Shown: positions 54,857-63,662 of the stretch, one piece after another
How positions within the stretch are numbered: the stretch's first letter is position 1
Layout of the letters: the number at the start of each line of letters is the position of its first letter
From: Flavobacterium selenitireducens
GTDB taxonomy: Bacteria; Bacteroidota; Bacteroidia; Flavobacteriales; Flavobacteriaceae
Assembly: GCF_014748335.1 (NCBI RefSeq)
Contig: NZ_JAAVIY010000003.1
Span: 186,001-250,000 of the forward strand
Direction: 5' to 3'
Length of the DNA stretch: 64,000 nucleotides
Notes under the pieces: generated by a model
Databases searched by the model: none
The model's input: the letters and a program-made list of their open reading frames with translations, nothing else
What the model was told of the DNA's origin: nothing
Position numbers and translations under genes: made by a program

Positions 54857-55615
54857 TTATTGTTCGTATTTCAATAGTTCAAACGAATTCCCGTCGAAAA
54901 CACCGTAAGTAAAATACGTGATCCAATCGCCCAGGTTTACGTATGAAGAATGTTCCCCTACTTTTACCACCATCGGCAAATGACGATGTCCAAAGATCAG
55001 GTAATCATAATGTTTCGATTTCAATTTGCGTTTGGAATATTGGATCAACCATTCTTTGTCTTCTCCCAAAAACGTCACGTCGGCATCGCCTGAAATGAGC
55101 TTGTTTTTGACCGAAAGATATTGAGCAAGTCGTACACCCAAATCTGGATGCACCCAACGGAACAACCACTTCGAAAACGGATTGGTAAAAACCTTTTTCA
55201 TACGCTTGTAACCCATATCGCCCGGGCCCTTGCCGTCGCCGTGGCCAATCAGGAATTGCTTTCCGTTGAACGTAAATCCGACGTTGTCGTGATAAACCGG
55301 GATGTTGAGCTCGGTCTCAAAATAGTCATTCATCCACAAATCGTGGTTGCCGACAAAAAAGTAAATCGGTATTCCCGAATCCCTGATTTCGGCGAGTTTG
55401 CCCAGAACGCGTACAAAACCTTTCGGGACCACCGTTTTGTATTCAAACCAAAAATCAAACAGGTCGCCTAAAATGAAAATGGCCGCCGCATCGTGCTTGA
55501 CCTCGTCGAGCCAGGTCACGAATTTCTTTTCGCGTGGCAGGCTCGCTTCCATTGTCGGAGCGCCCAAATGCTGGTCGGAGGCGAAATAAATCTTTTTGTT
55601 CCCGGGAATCTGCAT
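54857..55615 (-). CDS. lpxH: UDP-2,3-diacylglucosamine diphosphatase
   Basis: 252 residues. Calcineurin-like metallophosphoesterase: ASDQHLG, GDLFDFWFE, GNHDLWM, IGHGDGKGPGD and FGHRHLP, five metal-site motifs. Hydrolyses UDP-2,3-diacylglucosamine to lipid X in lipid A synthesis, at the inner membrane face. The start is one base after the queD stop. Full length. Confidence 0.93.
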   Translation of the reverse strand: MQIPGNKKIYFASDQHLGAPTMEASLPREKKFVTWLDEVKHDAAAIFILGDLFDFWFEYKTVVPKGFVRVLGKLAEIRDSGIPIYFFVGNHDLWMNDYFETELNIPVYHDNVGFTFNGKQFLIGHGDGKGPGDMGYKRMKKVFTNPFSKWLFRWVHPDLGVRLAQYLSVKNKLISGDADVTFLGEDKEWLIQYSKRKLKSKHYDYLIFGHRHLPMVVKVGEHSSYVNLGDWITYFTYGVFDGNSFELLKYEQ

Positions 55616-55616
55616 G

Positions 55617-56069
55617 CTATTCGTTATCGCTGGCGAACCATTCGGCGTACGAAGTTTCCGTTTCCTGAAGGCGCAGCGAGTGCAATTTAATATTTTGAGG
55701 CAGTCGTGACTTTATTTTCGAAGCGAAATCGATTACCATATTTTCGCTCGTCGGCTGATAATCCACGAGAATGACGTGGTGACCGCGCTGTTTGAGCTCG
55801 TCGGCGAGTTCGACATGGGGCGTGTTGCCGTTGAACACCGTGGCATGGTCGAACAAATCGACGATTTCCTCGCGCACGATTTGCTTCAGGTCCGTGAAAT
55901 CGATGACCATACCAAATTTTACATGGCTTTGGTCCGCATTGGGCTGGCCGATTACCGTCACCGACAATTTATAGCTATGGCCGTGCACATTTTTACACTT
56001 GCCGTCGTAGCCGTAAAGCGCATGGCCGGTTTCGAAACTGAATCGCTTGGTGATGCGGATATTCGCCAT
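55617..56069 (-). CDS. queD: 6-carboxytetrahydropterin synthase
   Basis: 150 residues from ATG 56069 (MANIRITKRF); the ORF from 56087 adds six residues. Zinc-binding His16, His29 and His31 and a Cys25 (HALYGYDGKCKNVHGHSY), plus VIDFTDLK and HATVFNG. Makes carboxytetrahydropterin from dihydroneopterin triphosphate for queuosine, or a related pterin. One base separates it from lpxH. No other queuosine genes nearby. Confidence 0.9.
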   Translation of the reverse strand: MANIRITKRFSFETGHALYGYDGKCKNVHGHSYKLSVTVIGQPNADQSHVKFGMVIDFTDLKQIVREEIVDLFDHATVFNGNTPHVELADELKQRGHHVILVDYQPTSENMVIDFASKIKSRLPQNIKLHSLRLQETETSYAEWFASDNE

Positions 56070-56095
56070 TTTGATGATTTTGGGCAAAGGTAGTT

Positions 56096-56181
56096 AATTA
56101 GCGAATTAGTTAATTAGCGAATTAGCGAATGAGTCAATTAGCGACCCGAGGCGTAGCCGAATTGGCCGAAGCAATTAGCGA
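56096..56181. repeat. AATTAGCGA short repeats
   Basis: Five copies of AATTAGCGA at 56096, 56112, 56120, 56136 and 56173. The first two are spaced 16 bp and the 112/120 copies overlap. Located in the spacer upstream of queD. Likely slippage-type sequence, not coding. Confidence 0.6.
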
Positions 56182-56370
56182 ATGGATATGCAGCTTTTCC
56201 AGCTGTACGCTTCCAGCTTTCTCGAAAAAGCCGGTTTCGCGCGGCGTTTTGCGGGCTTCCTTCGGTCGCCCGCAACCGCCGGCTCAACATGGCTTTTTCT
56301 TCAAAAGGCTAACCGCTTCCATCTGGGCTGGGTCGCGGATTCCATACCAAAGGCTGTCTTACGGACGCGA

Positions 56371-56514
56371 TCCTAGCCCCGATGCGAGCGAATAGCCTTT
56401 TGGACGCAACGCGATTTTTTACGACCCGCCGAGGGCGACCAACGGAAGCCTGAGGCGTGGCTGCAAAAAACAAGTTGAGGGCGAAAGCTAGCAGCGGCAG
56501 CGGGATAAGCTCCT
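56371..56514 (+). ncRNA. structured intergenic element (candidate conserved Bacteroidetes RNA)
   Basis: The 5' arm AGCCCCGATGCGAGCG... (56375 on) pairs discontinuously with the 3' arm ...GCAGCGGGATAAGCT near 56485-56512: AGC/GCT, CCCG/CGGG and GC/GC steps interrupted by the bulge ATAA. Flanked by CCTAG and TCCTTG. From memory this block, TAGCCCCGAT...GCGGGATAAGCTCC, recurs between genes in many Flavobacteria and may correspond to the Flavo-1 motif. That identification is unchecked. Orientation is taken from this recollection and could be reversed. No T tract. Confidence 0.4.
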
Positions 56515-56518
56515 TGAA

Positions 56519-57280
56519 TTACTTCTTTTTAAACTGGTCAAGCGCGTTTTTCGTAAAGTCGGACAACACCAAATTGCCTGAAATAGCTGCTCGTTCGTAC
56601 AATAGCGTGCCCCAATGGTCGGTGTTTTGCCACAGCGCTTTTTTCATTTGCGAGAGCGCTTCCGGATTGTAAGTAACAAGCCTTTGGGTGAATTCGGCCA
56701 GGGCGTCGTCAAGCATCTCAATGTTTTTGAGCACGTTTTGGTACAAGCCTTTTTCCTTTGCCCAAAACGCGGTTTTCCAGTCGGTAGCGCAAAGCGTGAG
56801 CTCGGAAAACGCGGCCAGCCCGATCTTGCGCTCGACGGCAGGGGCGATCACGAACGGCCCGATCCCGATGGCCAGTTCGGATAATTTGATCATGGCCTGT
56901 TCGGTGGCGAACGCATAATCGCAGGCTGCTGCAAGGCCGACGCCTCCACCTACGGTTTTGCCCTGGATTCTTCCTATGATAAGTTTCGGACAGCGTCGCA
57001 TCGCATTGATCACGTTGGCAAATCCGGAGAAAAAAAGCGTGCCTTGTTCGAGGTTTGAAACTGCGAGCAGCTCGTCGAATGAGGCTCCGGCGCAAAACGG
57101 TCCGTCGCCCTCACTTTTGAGAACGATGAGTGCGACGCTATCGTCCGAACCAAGGTTTTCAAGGGTTTCGGTCAATTCCTGGAGCAGCCCGGCGGGAAAC
57201 GAATTTCCCGAAGGATGCCCGAAAGTGATCGTTGCAATGCTGTTGTAGCGGTCGACGGTTAGCGTTCCTGGCGTGGTCAT
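56519..57280 (-). CDS. enoyl-CoA hydratase/isomerase family protein
   Basis: 253 residues. Crotonase fold: oxyanion-type FCAGASFDELLAV near residue 62, GRIQGKTVGGGVGLAAACDYAFA near residue 110, and the C-terminal FTQRLVTYNPEALSQMKK. The usual second catalytic Glu falls in LSELAIGIGPF; identity of substrate (beta-oxidation, PaaG/PaaF-like, or aromatic) cannot be told. Monocistronic, divergent from the tRNA. Confidence 0.85.
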   Translation of the reverse strand: MTTPGTLTVDRYNSIATITFGHPSGNSFPAGLLQELTETLENLGSDDSVALIVLKSEGDGPFCAGASFDELLAVSNLEQGTLFFSGFANVINAMRRCPKLIIGRIQGKTVGGGVGLAAACDYAFATEQAMIKLSELAIGIGPFVIAPAVERKIGLAAFSELTLCATDWKTAFWAKEKGLYQNVLKNIEMLDDALAEFTQRLVTYNPEALSQMKKALWQNTDHWGTLLYERAAISGNLVLSDFTKNALDQFKKK

Positions 57281-57324
57281 GTTTTTTATTTTTGCCTAAA
57301 ATTACGGTTTTTGGAAAAACTGTT

Positions 57325-57353
57325 TTGTGATTTTCCCGAAAAGAGTATCTTTG
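57325..57353 (+). promoter_or_regulatory. tRNA-Ala promoter
   Basis: TTG at 57325-57327, 18-bp spacer, TATCTTTG at 57346-57353, 10 bp before the tRNA. Fits the Bacteroidetes promoter pattern, the same -7 octamer as at rpmF. Confidence 0.7.
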
Positions 57354-57363
57354 CCCTCGCTTT

Positions 57364-57440
57364 GGGGATGTAGCTCAGTTGGCTAGAGCGTTTGGCTGGC
57401 AGCCAAAAGGTCGTGGGTTCGAGCCCCATCTTCTCCACCA
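57364..57440 (+). tRNA. tRNA-Ala (anticodon GGC)
   Basis: 77 nt including encoded CCA. Cloverleaf parts seen: acceptor GGGGATG with CTTCTCC, D arm with GCTC / GAGC, anticodon stem TTTGG / CCAAA and loop CTGGCAG giving anticodon GGC, and T arm GTGGG-TTCGAGC-CCCAT. The acceptor has the G3-U70 wobble pair, the alanine identity element, and one U-U mismatch at the sixth pair. Confidence 0.95.
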
Positions 57441-57461
57441 AAGATTTATCAAATATTCAAG

Positions 57462-57493
57462 CCCTTTAAATCGGATGATTTAGAGGGTTTTTT
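57462..57493 (+). terminator. terminator after tRNA-Ala
   Basis: 10-bp stem CCCTTTAAAT / ATTTAGAGGG (one G-U), 6-nt loop, six Ts, 22 bp after the tRNA. Confidence 0.85.
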
Positions 57494-57686
57494 GTTTGGA
57501 AACACTTCCAAGATCGCATGGAAGCCAACATCATTGTCCTTTTTCTACCTCCGGAAGCAGGGCAACAACAACGTGATTGCGCCTTGCAAATAAATATGCG
57601 TTGTTAACCTCCTTTGTATGAGCAGTTAGCTTAATTCCTTAGCTTAGCGTGGTAACACCAATTCGATTACATTTGACATCTGAGAT

Positions 57687-60368
57687 ATGAAAGACGCCGG
57701 AAACTTTTTGCTAATGGCACTACTTTTCGTCACCGGTTTTTGGTGGTTGCGCGGCTATAGGGAAAGGGAACGAAAAAGGAAAGAACTTAAAGAAAAGATT
57801 GCAAAAGAAAAGGAGGAGACGCGACAACGGCTCTTTGCGTTCTACAAATCCAAACTTCCGGAAATAGCCTTGGCAAGTAAAGTGTTTTCCGATTACCTTC
57901 AGGTAAATGCGGGATACTTTACCAATTACCGGCTTTCCGTATGGAAACAGAAAAACAATCGGCTGTTCGATGAGATAAGCGAAAATGATTTTGAATCGGT
58001 CGGTTTACCGGCTGATGATGTCAAGACGATAGGCGATTTCAGGAATTACGTCACCAATGGAGAAAAGGTCAGGAGCGATTTCAACAAACGATTTTTGGCT
58101 CAGGAAATCGAGAACTACGGAACTTTCTTTGACAGCGTCGAAGGGCGAAAGCTCGATATGCAGCAGCGCACGGCCGTCGTAACTGATGAAGACAATAATA
58201 TCGTCATCGCGGGTGCTGGTTCGGGCAAAACTACGACGATCGTCGCGAAAGTAAATTATGTTTTGCATCGGTACGACGTTAAACCCGAGGAGATATTGTT
58301 GATTTCGTTTACCAGGAAATCCGCGGGAGACCTCGTCAAGCGAATCGGTATTCCCGGAATAGAGGCCAAGACCTTCCATAAATTCGGGAAGGATATCATA
58401 ACCCAATTCGAAAACAAGAAGCCCAGCATATTCGACTCCAACCAATTTGGCCCGGTGCTGACGCGGAGCTTCAATCAGCTATGCGGTAACAGGGAATATA
58501 TGGCTAAGGTCACCGATTATTTCGCCGATTTCCTGAAGCCGTATAAGTCGCAGTTCGATTTTGAGGATCGTGGCGCATACATACAGTACATCAAAGACCA
58601 GAACTTCCGATCCTACAAAACGATTGCCCTGCAAAGAGGAGACAAGGTGACCTATAAGATGGAAGTGGTGAAAAGCATCGAGGAATGTAAAATCGCCAAT
58701 TTTCTTTTGTTCAATAACATCGAATACGACTACGAATACCCATATGAGCACGACACCGCCACGCTCGAGTACGGTCAATACAAACCTGATTTTACGATAA
58801 AGCACAATGGGCGAAAAATCTATCTCGAACATTATGGTGTGTTGCGTACTGGTGATGTTCCTCCGTTTTTTGCGAAAGAAGATGAGACTTACGAAGACGC
58901 AAAGCAGCGCTACTGGCAAAAGATAGATTGGGCACGTCAGATGCACGCCGAAAAAGAGACGACACTCGTGGAAACGTTCAGTTATGAGATGCAGGAAGAC
59001 ATTTTGTTCGATAACCTCACCAAAAACCTGGCTAAGTTGGGTATTATCGCCCAACCGAAATCACACGAAGAAATATGGAGAATAATTGGGGAGGCGGCAA
59101 AAGAAGAAGTCAAGGCGTTCATAGAGCTTTTTTCGACCTTCATCGCGTTGATGAAATCGAACAACTTTACGGTTCGCGATCTCGCTGACAAAACGAATGC
59201 GATCAAGGATGATTTTATTCGCAAACGAAACACGGCGTTCCTCGAATTGCTGAGCCCAATCTACGAAAGCTACGAACGCAACCTGGCTGAGCGACGGGAA
59301 ATCGACTTCAGCGACATGATCAACAAAGCGTCCGGCCTGGTGGCAAGCGGTGACTACAGCCGCAAGTTGAAATACGTGATCATAGACGAGTTCCAGGACA
59401 TATCCATCGGAAGGTACAAACTAGTGAAAGCAATCAAAGAAGCCAATCCTGACTGCAAACTCTTTTCCGTCGGAGACGATTGGCAGTCCATTTACCGCTT
59501 CACCGGTAGCGACATCGCATTGTTCAAAGACTTCGAAAATTACTTCGGACACACCGCCAAATCGAAGATCGAAACGACGTACAGGTTCCACAATCCGCTG
59601 ATGACGCTATCAAGTGACTTCATACTCCGGAATCCCAACCAGACTAAAAAAACACTGCGCAGCCGTTCAAATGACAAATGCACGAATTATAACATACATT
59701 ATTCAGAATCCGAAGACCTCGACGACACCTACAACATCAAGCAGATTCTCGACAATCTGGTAGCCACCGACCCGGCGATTACGACAAAGGAAATTTTGAT
59801 CCTCGGCAGGTATAGCTTCGATATCCGTCGCATAAAAAATGAAGACAATACCTTCAGCATCGACCCGAATACAGATGACATTATTTACATTACGAACACA
59901 CCCGAAGGCAACAGAATCAAGATTGCGGCAAAATTCATGACCGTCCACAAATCCAAAGGCCTCGAAGCCGAAATTGTCATCATCCTGAACTGCAATGCCG
60001 GCCGGTTCGGCTTTCCCGCCGAAATGTCCGACGATCCGGTCCTCAACATGCTCCTCAGCGAAGCCGACCAATTCGAAAACGGGGAAGAACGCCGACTCTT
60101 TTACGTCGCCATGACCCGCGCGCGCGAACAGGTCTACTTCGTCACCGACGCTCACAACAAGTCAAAATTCATAGCGGAACTGGAAGTCAAGACTGGTCAG
60201 TCAACGAAAAAGAAATGCCCGGCATGTAAGACTGCAGATTTGGTCGTGAGGAAAACAGGTAGGGCGAAAAACGGAAATCTATATGAATTCGTAGGCTGCT
60301 CGAACTATAGCTATGGATGTGATTACAATAAGACGAATTGGACGAATTTTAACGGAAAGAAATTATGA
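57687..60368 (+). CDS. UvrD-type DNA helicase with membrane helix and zinc finger
   Basis: 893 residues. N-terminal hydrophobic helix (about 6-22: FLLMALLFVTGFWWL) and a charged coil, unlike ordinary UvrD. Superfamily 1A motifs: Walker A GAGSGKTTTI near residue 178, Walker B IIDEFQDIS near 567, motifs GDDWQSIYRFTG, TVHKSKGLEAE and FYVAMTRARE. The C-terminal 50 residues hold a topoisomerase-type zinc finger: CPAC...CSNYSYGCDY. Similar to helicase IV (HelD of E. coli), which unwinds DNA 3' to 5' and can be membrane linked. Encoded near the mutagenesis cassette but on its own. Confidence 0.9.
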   Translation: MKDAGNFLLMALLFVTGFWWLRGYRERERKRKELKEKIAKEKEETRQRLFAFYKSKLPEIALASKVFSDYLQVNAGYFTNYRLSVWKQKNNRLFDEISENDFESVGLPADDVKTIGDFRNYVTNGEKVRSDFNKRFLAQEIENYGTFFDSVEGRKLDMQQRTAVVTDEDNNIVIAGAGSGKTTTIVAKVNYVLHRYDVKPEEILLISFTRKSAGDLVKRIGIPGIEAKTFHKFGKDIITQFENKKPSIFDSNQFGPVLTRSFNQLCGNREYMAKVTDYFADFLKPYKSQFDFEDRGAYIQYIKDQNFRSYKTIALQRGDKVTYKMEVVKSIEECKIANFLLFNNIEYDYEYPYEHDTATLEYGQYKPDFTIKHNGRKIYLEHYGVLRTGDVPPFFAKEDETYEDAKQRYWQKIDWARQMHAEKETTLVETFSYEMQEDILFDNLTKNLAKLGIIAQPKSHEEIWRIIGEAAKEEVKAFIELFSTFIALMKSNNFTVRDLADKTNAIKDDFIRKRNTAFLELLSPIYESYERNLAERREIDFSDMINKASGLVASGDYSRKLKYVIIDEFQDISIGRYKLVKAIKEANPDCKLFSVGDDWQSIYRFTGSDIALFKDFENYFGHTAKSKIETTYRFHNPLMTLSSDFILRNPNQTKKTLRSRSNDKCTNYNIHYSESEDLDDTYNIKQILDNLVATDPAITTKEILILGRYSFDIRRIKNEDNTFSIDPNTDDIIYITNTPEGNRIKIAAKFMTVHKSKGLEAEIVIILNCNAGRFGFPAEMSDDPVLNMLLSEADQFENGEERRLFYVAMTRAREQVYFVTDAHNKSKFIAELEVKTGQSTKKKCPACKTADLVVRKTGRAKNGNLYEFVGCSNYSYGCDYNKTNWTNFNGKKL

Positions 60369-60575
60369 TGTGGCGTACAGTGCAAAATGTAATTGAGTCA
60401 TAAAGATTGGTTTTTGGGTTGGAAAAAATTCGGTGCCAAAACGAGTATAACTTCATGAAAATGGAATTTTCGCGATAAAGTTTATAGGTTTTTTCGTGGT
60501 CGAATGATTTACTGCCAATAAGAAGTTGCCTTTCAAAAAAATCAAGTTGGCTGAAAATGCTGAAATAGAGGAATT

Positions 60576-61370
60576 TTATTTCCCCACATTTGAGTGACGG
60601 TACGTTTCCTGATCCTGTTTGAGCGCCTGTATTTCCTTCTTGATTTCCATAAACATGCCTTTCACGGTCTCGGGCAAGGCGTCATCGGGATCAAAAGCTT
60701 CGGTTTCGATGCTGCACACAAATTCCCAAACTTCCAGTATTTCCGAGTGTTTTACTTCATACGGAAGATAAAAGGCATTATCTGAACTGACCGTAAAGGA
60801 AGTTTCCCCGCTACGGTTGAGCCGCTTGTATACGATTCCGTCGTTTTTTGTGACCAGGATATAGGTTTTCCCGTTTTTAACTTCGGCAAGATTGTCCAAA
60901 TATTTCCCCACGATATAGGAATTGTCGGTATGAGGCGGCATCGAATCGCCACTTCCGGGAAATGCCCGGAATCTTCCGTTACGCAAAAACGGCAATGATA
61001 TCGTCTGCAAACTTTCTATGAATTCCGGATCGGCATACCCGGTTGTATATCCCATACGCGCTTTGTGAGGAACGATTTCTATCAGGTTTCGCCCATCGTG
61101 ATCGACGGTTATCGGCAGTACGATGCGATTGTCGTCCAGTTTGAGCAGCTCGTCGATTTGGTATTTCCGAAGATCGATCGTGAGCAGCAGGTCAATGCTG
61201 ACACCAAAATGGCGTGAGATTTTTCGCAGGATTTCATAAGGAGGCTCGATTTTTCCACTTTCGTAAGGTTCAAACCGACTGCGTTTTATTTCAAGCTTTT
61301 CTGCCGTTTCCTGTTGCGTTTCGGAGCGGCTAAGCCTCAGGAACCTGATGTTATCTGAAAAAATGGACAT
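60576..61370 (-). CDS. LexA-like HTH/S24 regulator of the imu cassette
   Basis: 264 residues. HTH_XRE domain (about 8-60: SETQQETAEKLEIKRSRF as the DNA-binding helices) and a C-terminal S24 peptidase-like domain with Ser143 (GSGDSMPP) and Lys182 (IVYKRL), the dyad of LexA-like autoproteolysis. The cleavage site where LexA has Ala-Gly, 36 residues before Ser143, reads Met106-Gly107. Divergent from imuA over 67 bp with overlapping promoters and a shared dyad, so it probably controls the mutagenesis operon and itself. Classical lexA of other phyla differs in its N-terminal domain. Confidence 0.85.
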   Translation of the reverse strand: MSIFSDNIRFLRLSRSETQQETAEKLEIKRSRFEPYESGKIEPPYEILRKISRHFGVSIDLLLTIDLRKYQIDELLKLDDNRIVLPITVDHDGRNLIEIVPHKARMGYTTGYADPEFIESLQTISLPFLRNGRFRAFPGSGDSMPPHTDNSYIVGKYLDNLAEVKNGKTYILVTKNDGIVYKRLNRSGETSFTVSSDNAFYLPYEVKHSEILEVWEFVCSIETEAFDPDDALPETVKGMFMEIKKEIQALKQDQETYRHSNVGK

Positions 61371-61375
61371 GTTAA

Positions 61376-61411
61376 TGTTGTAAGTTGCGACAACAAATAT
61401 AGTTATTTTTG
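61376..61411. promoter_or_regulatory. overlapping divergent promoters and dyad of the imu locus
   Basis: Plus strand: TTG 61385-61387, 16-bp spacer, TATTTTTG 61404-61411, 26 bp before imuA ATG. Minus strand: TATATTTG (complement of 61394-61401) with TTG about 20 bp upstream (complement of 61422-61424), driving the regulator. Between them, TGTTGT (61376-61381) and ACAACA (61390-61395) form a perfect 6-bp dyad with an 8-bp spacer. It covers the imuA -33 and touches the regulator -7, so one bound repressor could silence both genes. Confidence 0.75.
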
Positions 61412-61437
61412 CTGTGTATTACAATGCGGACGAAAAA

Positions 61438-62172
61438 ATGCAGACAACGACAGAAAAACGGGAAATTGTGAAGCGGCTCCAGGCGAAGGTCGATGCGCTT
61501 CAAGGTCTTGGCCGGCCCGCGGACGTCATTTCTCGTACGGGATTCGCTCCGTTCGAGTCGGCGTTTCCTGACCGCATTTTTCCCGTCGGGACCGTGCATG
61601 AATTCCTGAGTGATGAGAGTTCGCACGCCGCCTGCACGAACGGATTCATTGCCGGGCTCGCCTCTACGTTCCTTAATAAGGATGGCATTTGTTTGTGGAT
61701 CGGCCGAAACAGAAAGGTATTTCCGCCCGGGCTCAAGCATTTCGGGATTACGCCAAGCAATGTGATTTTCGTCGACCTGCACAAACAGAACGACCTGCTC
61801 TGGGCAATTGAAGAAGCGCTCAAATGCGACGCCCTTACCAGCGTTGTTGGGGAAATAAGAGATTTGGGATTTACCGAATCAAGACGTTTGCAACTTGCCG
61901 TCGAGAAAAGCGGCGTCACGGGCTTTATTCATTGCCACAAGCCAAAGGCCAAAGGCAGCTCGGCTTGTACGACACGATGGAGGGTGACGCCAGGAATGAG
62001 TTTTACACCCGGCGGATTACCCGGGATAGGCCATGCGGTCTGGGATGTCGAATTGCTTAAAGTGCGCAACGGAAAGCCCGGCTCATGGCGCATCGGTTGG
62101 ATCGGTAACAGATTTATGACCGTGGACGATCGTCGTCTGCCGGATACTCTCGAAGAACTTCAAGTCGGATAA
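61438..62172 (+). CDS. imuA: ImuA-like protein
   Basis: 244 residues from ATG 61438 (MQTTTEKREIVKRL); the frame also opens upstream at GTG 61414 with unlikely leader YYNADEK. RecA-like core seen in the region 40-190 (FPVGTVHEFL, FVDLHKQNDLLWAIEEAL), but no canonical Walker A, as expected for ImuA. ImuA joins ImuB and DnaE2 in the SOS mutasome and is needed for damage-induced mutagenesis. Abuts imuB with no gap. Confidence 0.9.
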   Translation: MQTTTEKREIVKRLQAKVDALQGLGRPADVISRTGFAPFESAFPDRIFPVGTVHEFLSDESSHAACTNGFIAGLASTFLNKDGICLWIGRNRKVFPPGLKHFGITPSNVIFVDLHKQNDLLWAIEEALKCDALTSVVGEIRDLGFTESRRLQLAVEKSGVTGFIHCHKPKAKGSSACTTRWRVTPGMSFTPGGLPGIGHAVWDVELLKVRNGKPGSWRIGWIGNRFMTVDDRRLPDTLEELQVG

Positions 62173-63660
62173 ATGGCACGGTACGCATCGCTATATTTCC
62201 CGTATCTGCTTACAGATTACGTGTCGCGCAAACAATCGGAATACCGAGGGCAGGCATTCGTCATGGCTGTTTCGGAGCGCGGTCGGATGATCGTAAAAGC
62301 TGTGAGTCCGCCCGCTAACAAAAAAGGCATTTTTCCTGGAATGGTCGTAGCAGATTGCAAAGCGATCTTTCCGGATCTGATCGTTTTAAAAACCGATCCG
62401 CAACGCACAAAGAAATTGCTCACGGCACTAGCAGAGTGGTGTATAGGGTATACGCCATTCGTTGCGCTGGATTTGCCAGACGGTTTGATTCTCGACACCT
62501 CGGGTTGCACACATTTATGGGGCGGAGAGCAGCGCTATCTCGAAAACATAAGTGCGCGATTGAATGCTTACGGGTATGACGTCCGCACCGCAATAGCCGA
62601 CACCATAGGAACGGCTTGGGCGATGGCGCGTTTCGGATGTGAGCCTGTCGTAAAATCCGGGAGGGAACGACAGGCGTTGTCAGGGCTGCCACCATCGGCG
62701 CTGCGACTTGAAGAGAATGTATTGGGGCGTCTTAAAAAGCTTGGATTGCTTACCATCTCAAGTTTTTTCGATATGCCCGATTCCGCTTTGAGAAGGCGTT
62801 TCGGCCCGGCTTTACCGCATCGCATCCGTCAGGCATTAGGTTCCGAAGTTGAAATGATTCAGCCGGTAAGGCCCGTCGAGCCCTATCAGCAAAGGCTTCC
62901 AAGTCTTGAGCCGGTTTGCAGCGCGGACGGTATCGCCATCGCATTGCAGGAATTGTTGCAACAGTTGTGTAAGCGCTTCGAAAGCGAAGGCGTCGGATTG
63001 CGGTCTGGGATTTTTAAAGCTTATCGCATTGACGGGGACGTACAGAAAATTGAGATCGGTACTAAGTTGGCGTCTTGCAACGTCAGCCATTTGTTCAGAT
63101 TGTTCGAACATAAGATCGGCACATTTGAGCCCGAATTGGGATTTGAGTTGTTCGTGCTTGAAGCATCCAAAGTCGATCAGGTATCGAATGAGCAAGGTGC
63201 CATGTGGAATGCCTCAGCCGAAAATGATGTGAAGGTAGCCGAGCTGTTGGACCGGCTGGCTGCTAAAATGCGTCCGGATTGCATCAGGCGCTATTTGCCC
63301 GCCGAACATTATTGGCCCGAGCGCTCGGTACAAGAAGCGATTTCTCTTGGCGATAAGCCGGTCACTTCGTGGCGAACTGATATTGCGCGTCCGGTGCATT
63401 TGCTGATGAAGCCCGAAATCATTGAGGTAGCGTTCGTATTGCCCGATTACCCGCCGATTTTTTTCCTGCACAAAGGTGAAAAACACGAGGTGGTGAACGC
63501 CGACGGACCCGAACGCATCGAACAGGAATGGTGGATCGAAGAAGGAAAGTTTCGCGATTATTACAGTGTCGAAGATGCTCACGGATCGCGTTTTTGGTTG
63601 TTCCGGCTTGGGCCTTATGATGAGAATCCCAAATGGTTTTTACACGGTTTTTTTGCTTGA
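62173..63660 (+). CDS. imuB: ImuB, Y-family polymerase-like protein
   Basis: 495 residues. Y-family polymerase fold by order: LYFPYLLTDYV, RMIVKAVSPPANKKGIFPGM, DLPDGLILDTSGC. The catalytic acidic residues of DinB (the DxD near the start and the second acidic pair of SIDE) are not at their positions, as in other ImuB proteins, so it likely acts as a scaffold. Starts at the base after the imuA stop and is followed by dnaE2 after 2 bp. The C-terminus ends NPKWFLHGFF. Confidence 0.92.
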   Translation: MARYASLYFPYLLTDYVSRKQSEYRGQAFVMAVSERGRMIVKAVSPPANKKGIFPGMVVADCKAIFPDLIVLKTDPQRTKKLLTALAEWCIGYTPFVALDLPDGLILDTSGCTHLWGGEQRYLENISARLNAYGYDVRTAIADTIGTAWAMARFGCEPVVKSGRERQALSGLPPSALRLEENVLGRLKKLGLLTISSFFDMPDSALRRRFGPALPHRIRQALGSEVEMIQPVRPVEPYQQRLPSLEPVCSADGIAIALQELLQQLCKRFESEGVGLRSGIFKAYRIDGDVQKIEIGTKLASCNVSHLFRLFEHKIGTFEPELGFELFVLEASKVDQVSNEQGAMWNASAENDVKVAELLDRLAAKMRPDCIRRYLPAEHYWPERSVQEAISLGDKPVTSWRTDIARPVHLLMKPEIIEVAFVLPDYPPIFFLHKGEKHEVVNADGPERIEQEWWIEEGKFRDYYSVEDAHGSRFWLFRLGPYDENPKWFLHGFFA

Positions 63661-63662
63661 TT

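Larger units (their letters stand above)
56070..56518. other. intergenic region queD to enoyl-CoA hydratase
   Basis: About 450 bp with no gene. Contains the AATTAGCGA repeats (56096-56181), then GC-rich sequence with short inverted repeats such as GCGGGCTTCC-TTCGGTC-GCCCGC, and the structured element 56371-56514. Short ORFs here are repetitive or Arg/Ser-rich and rejected. Confidence 0.6.
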
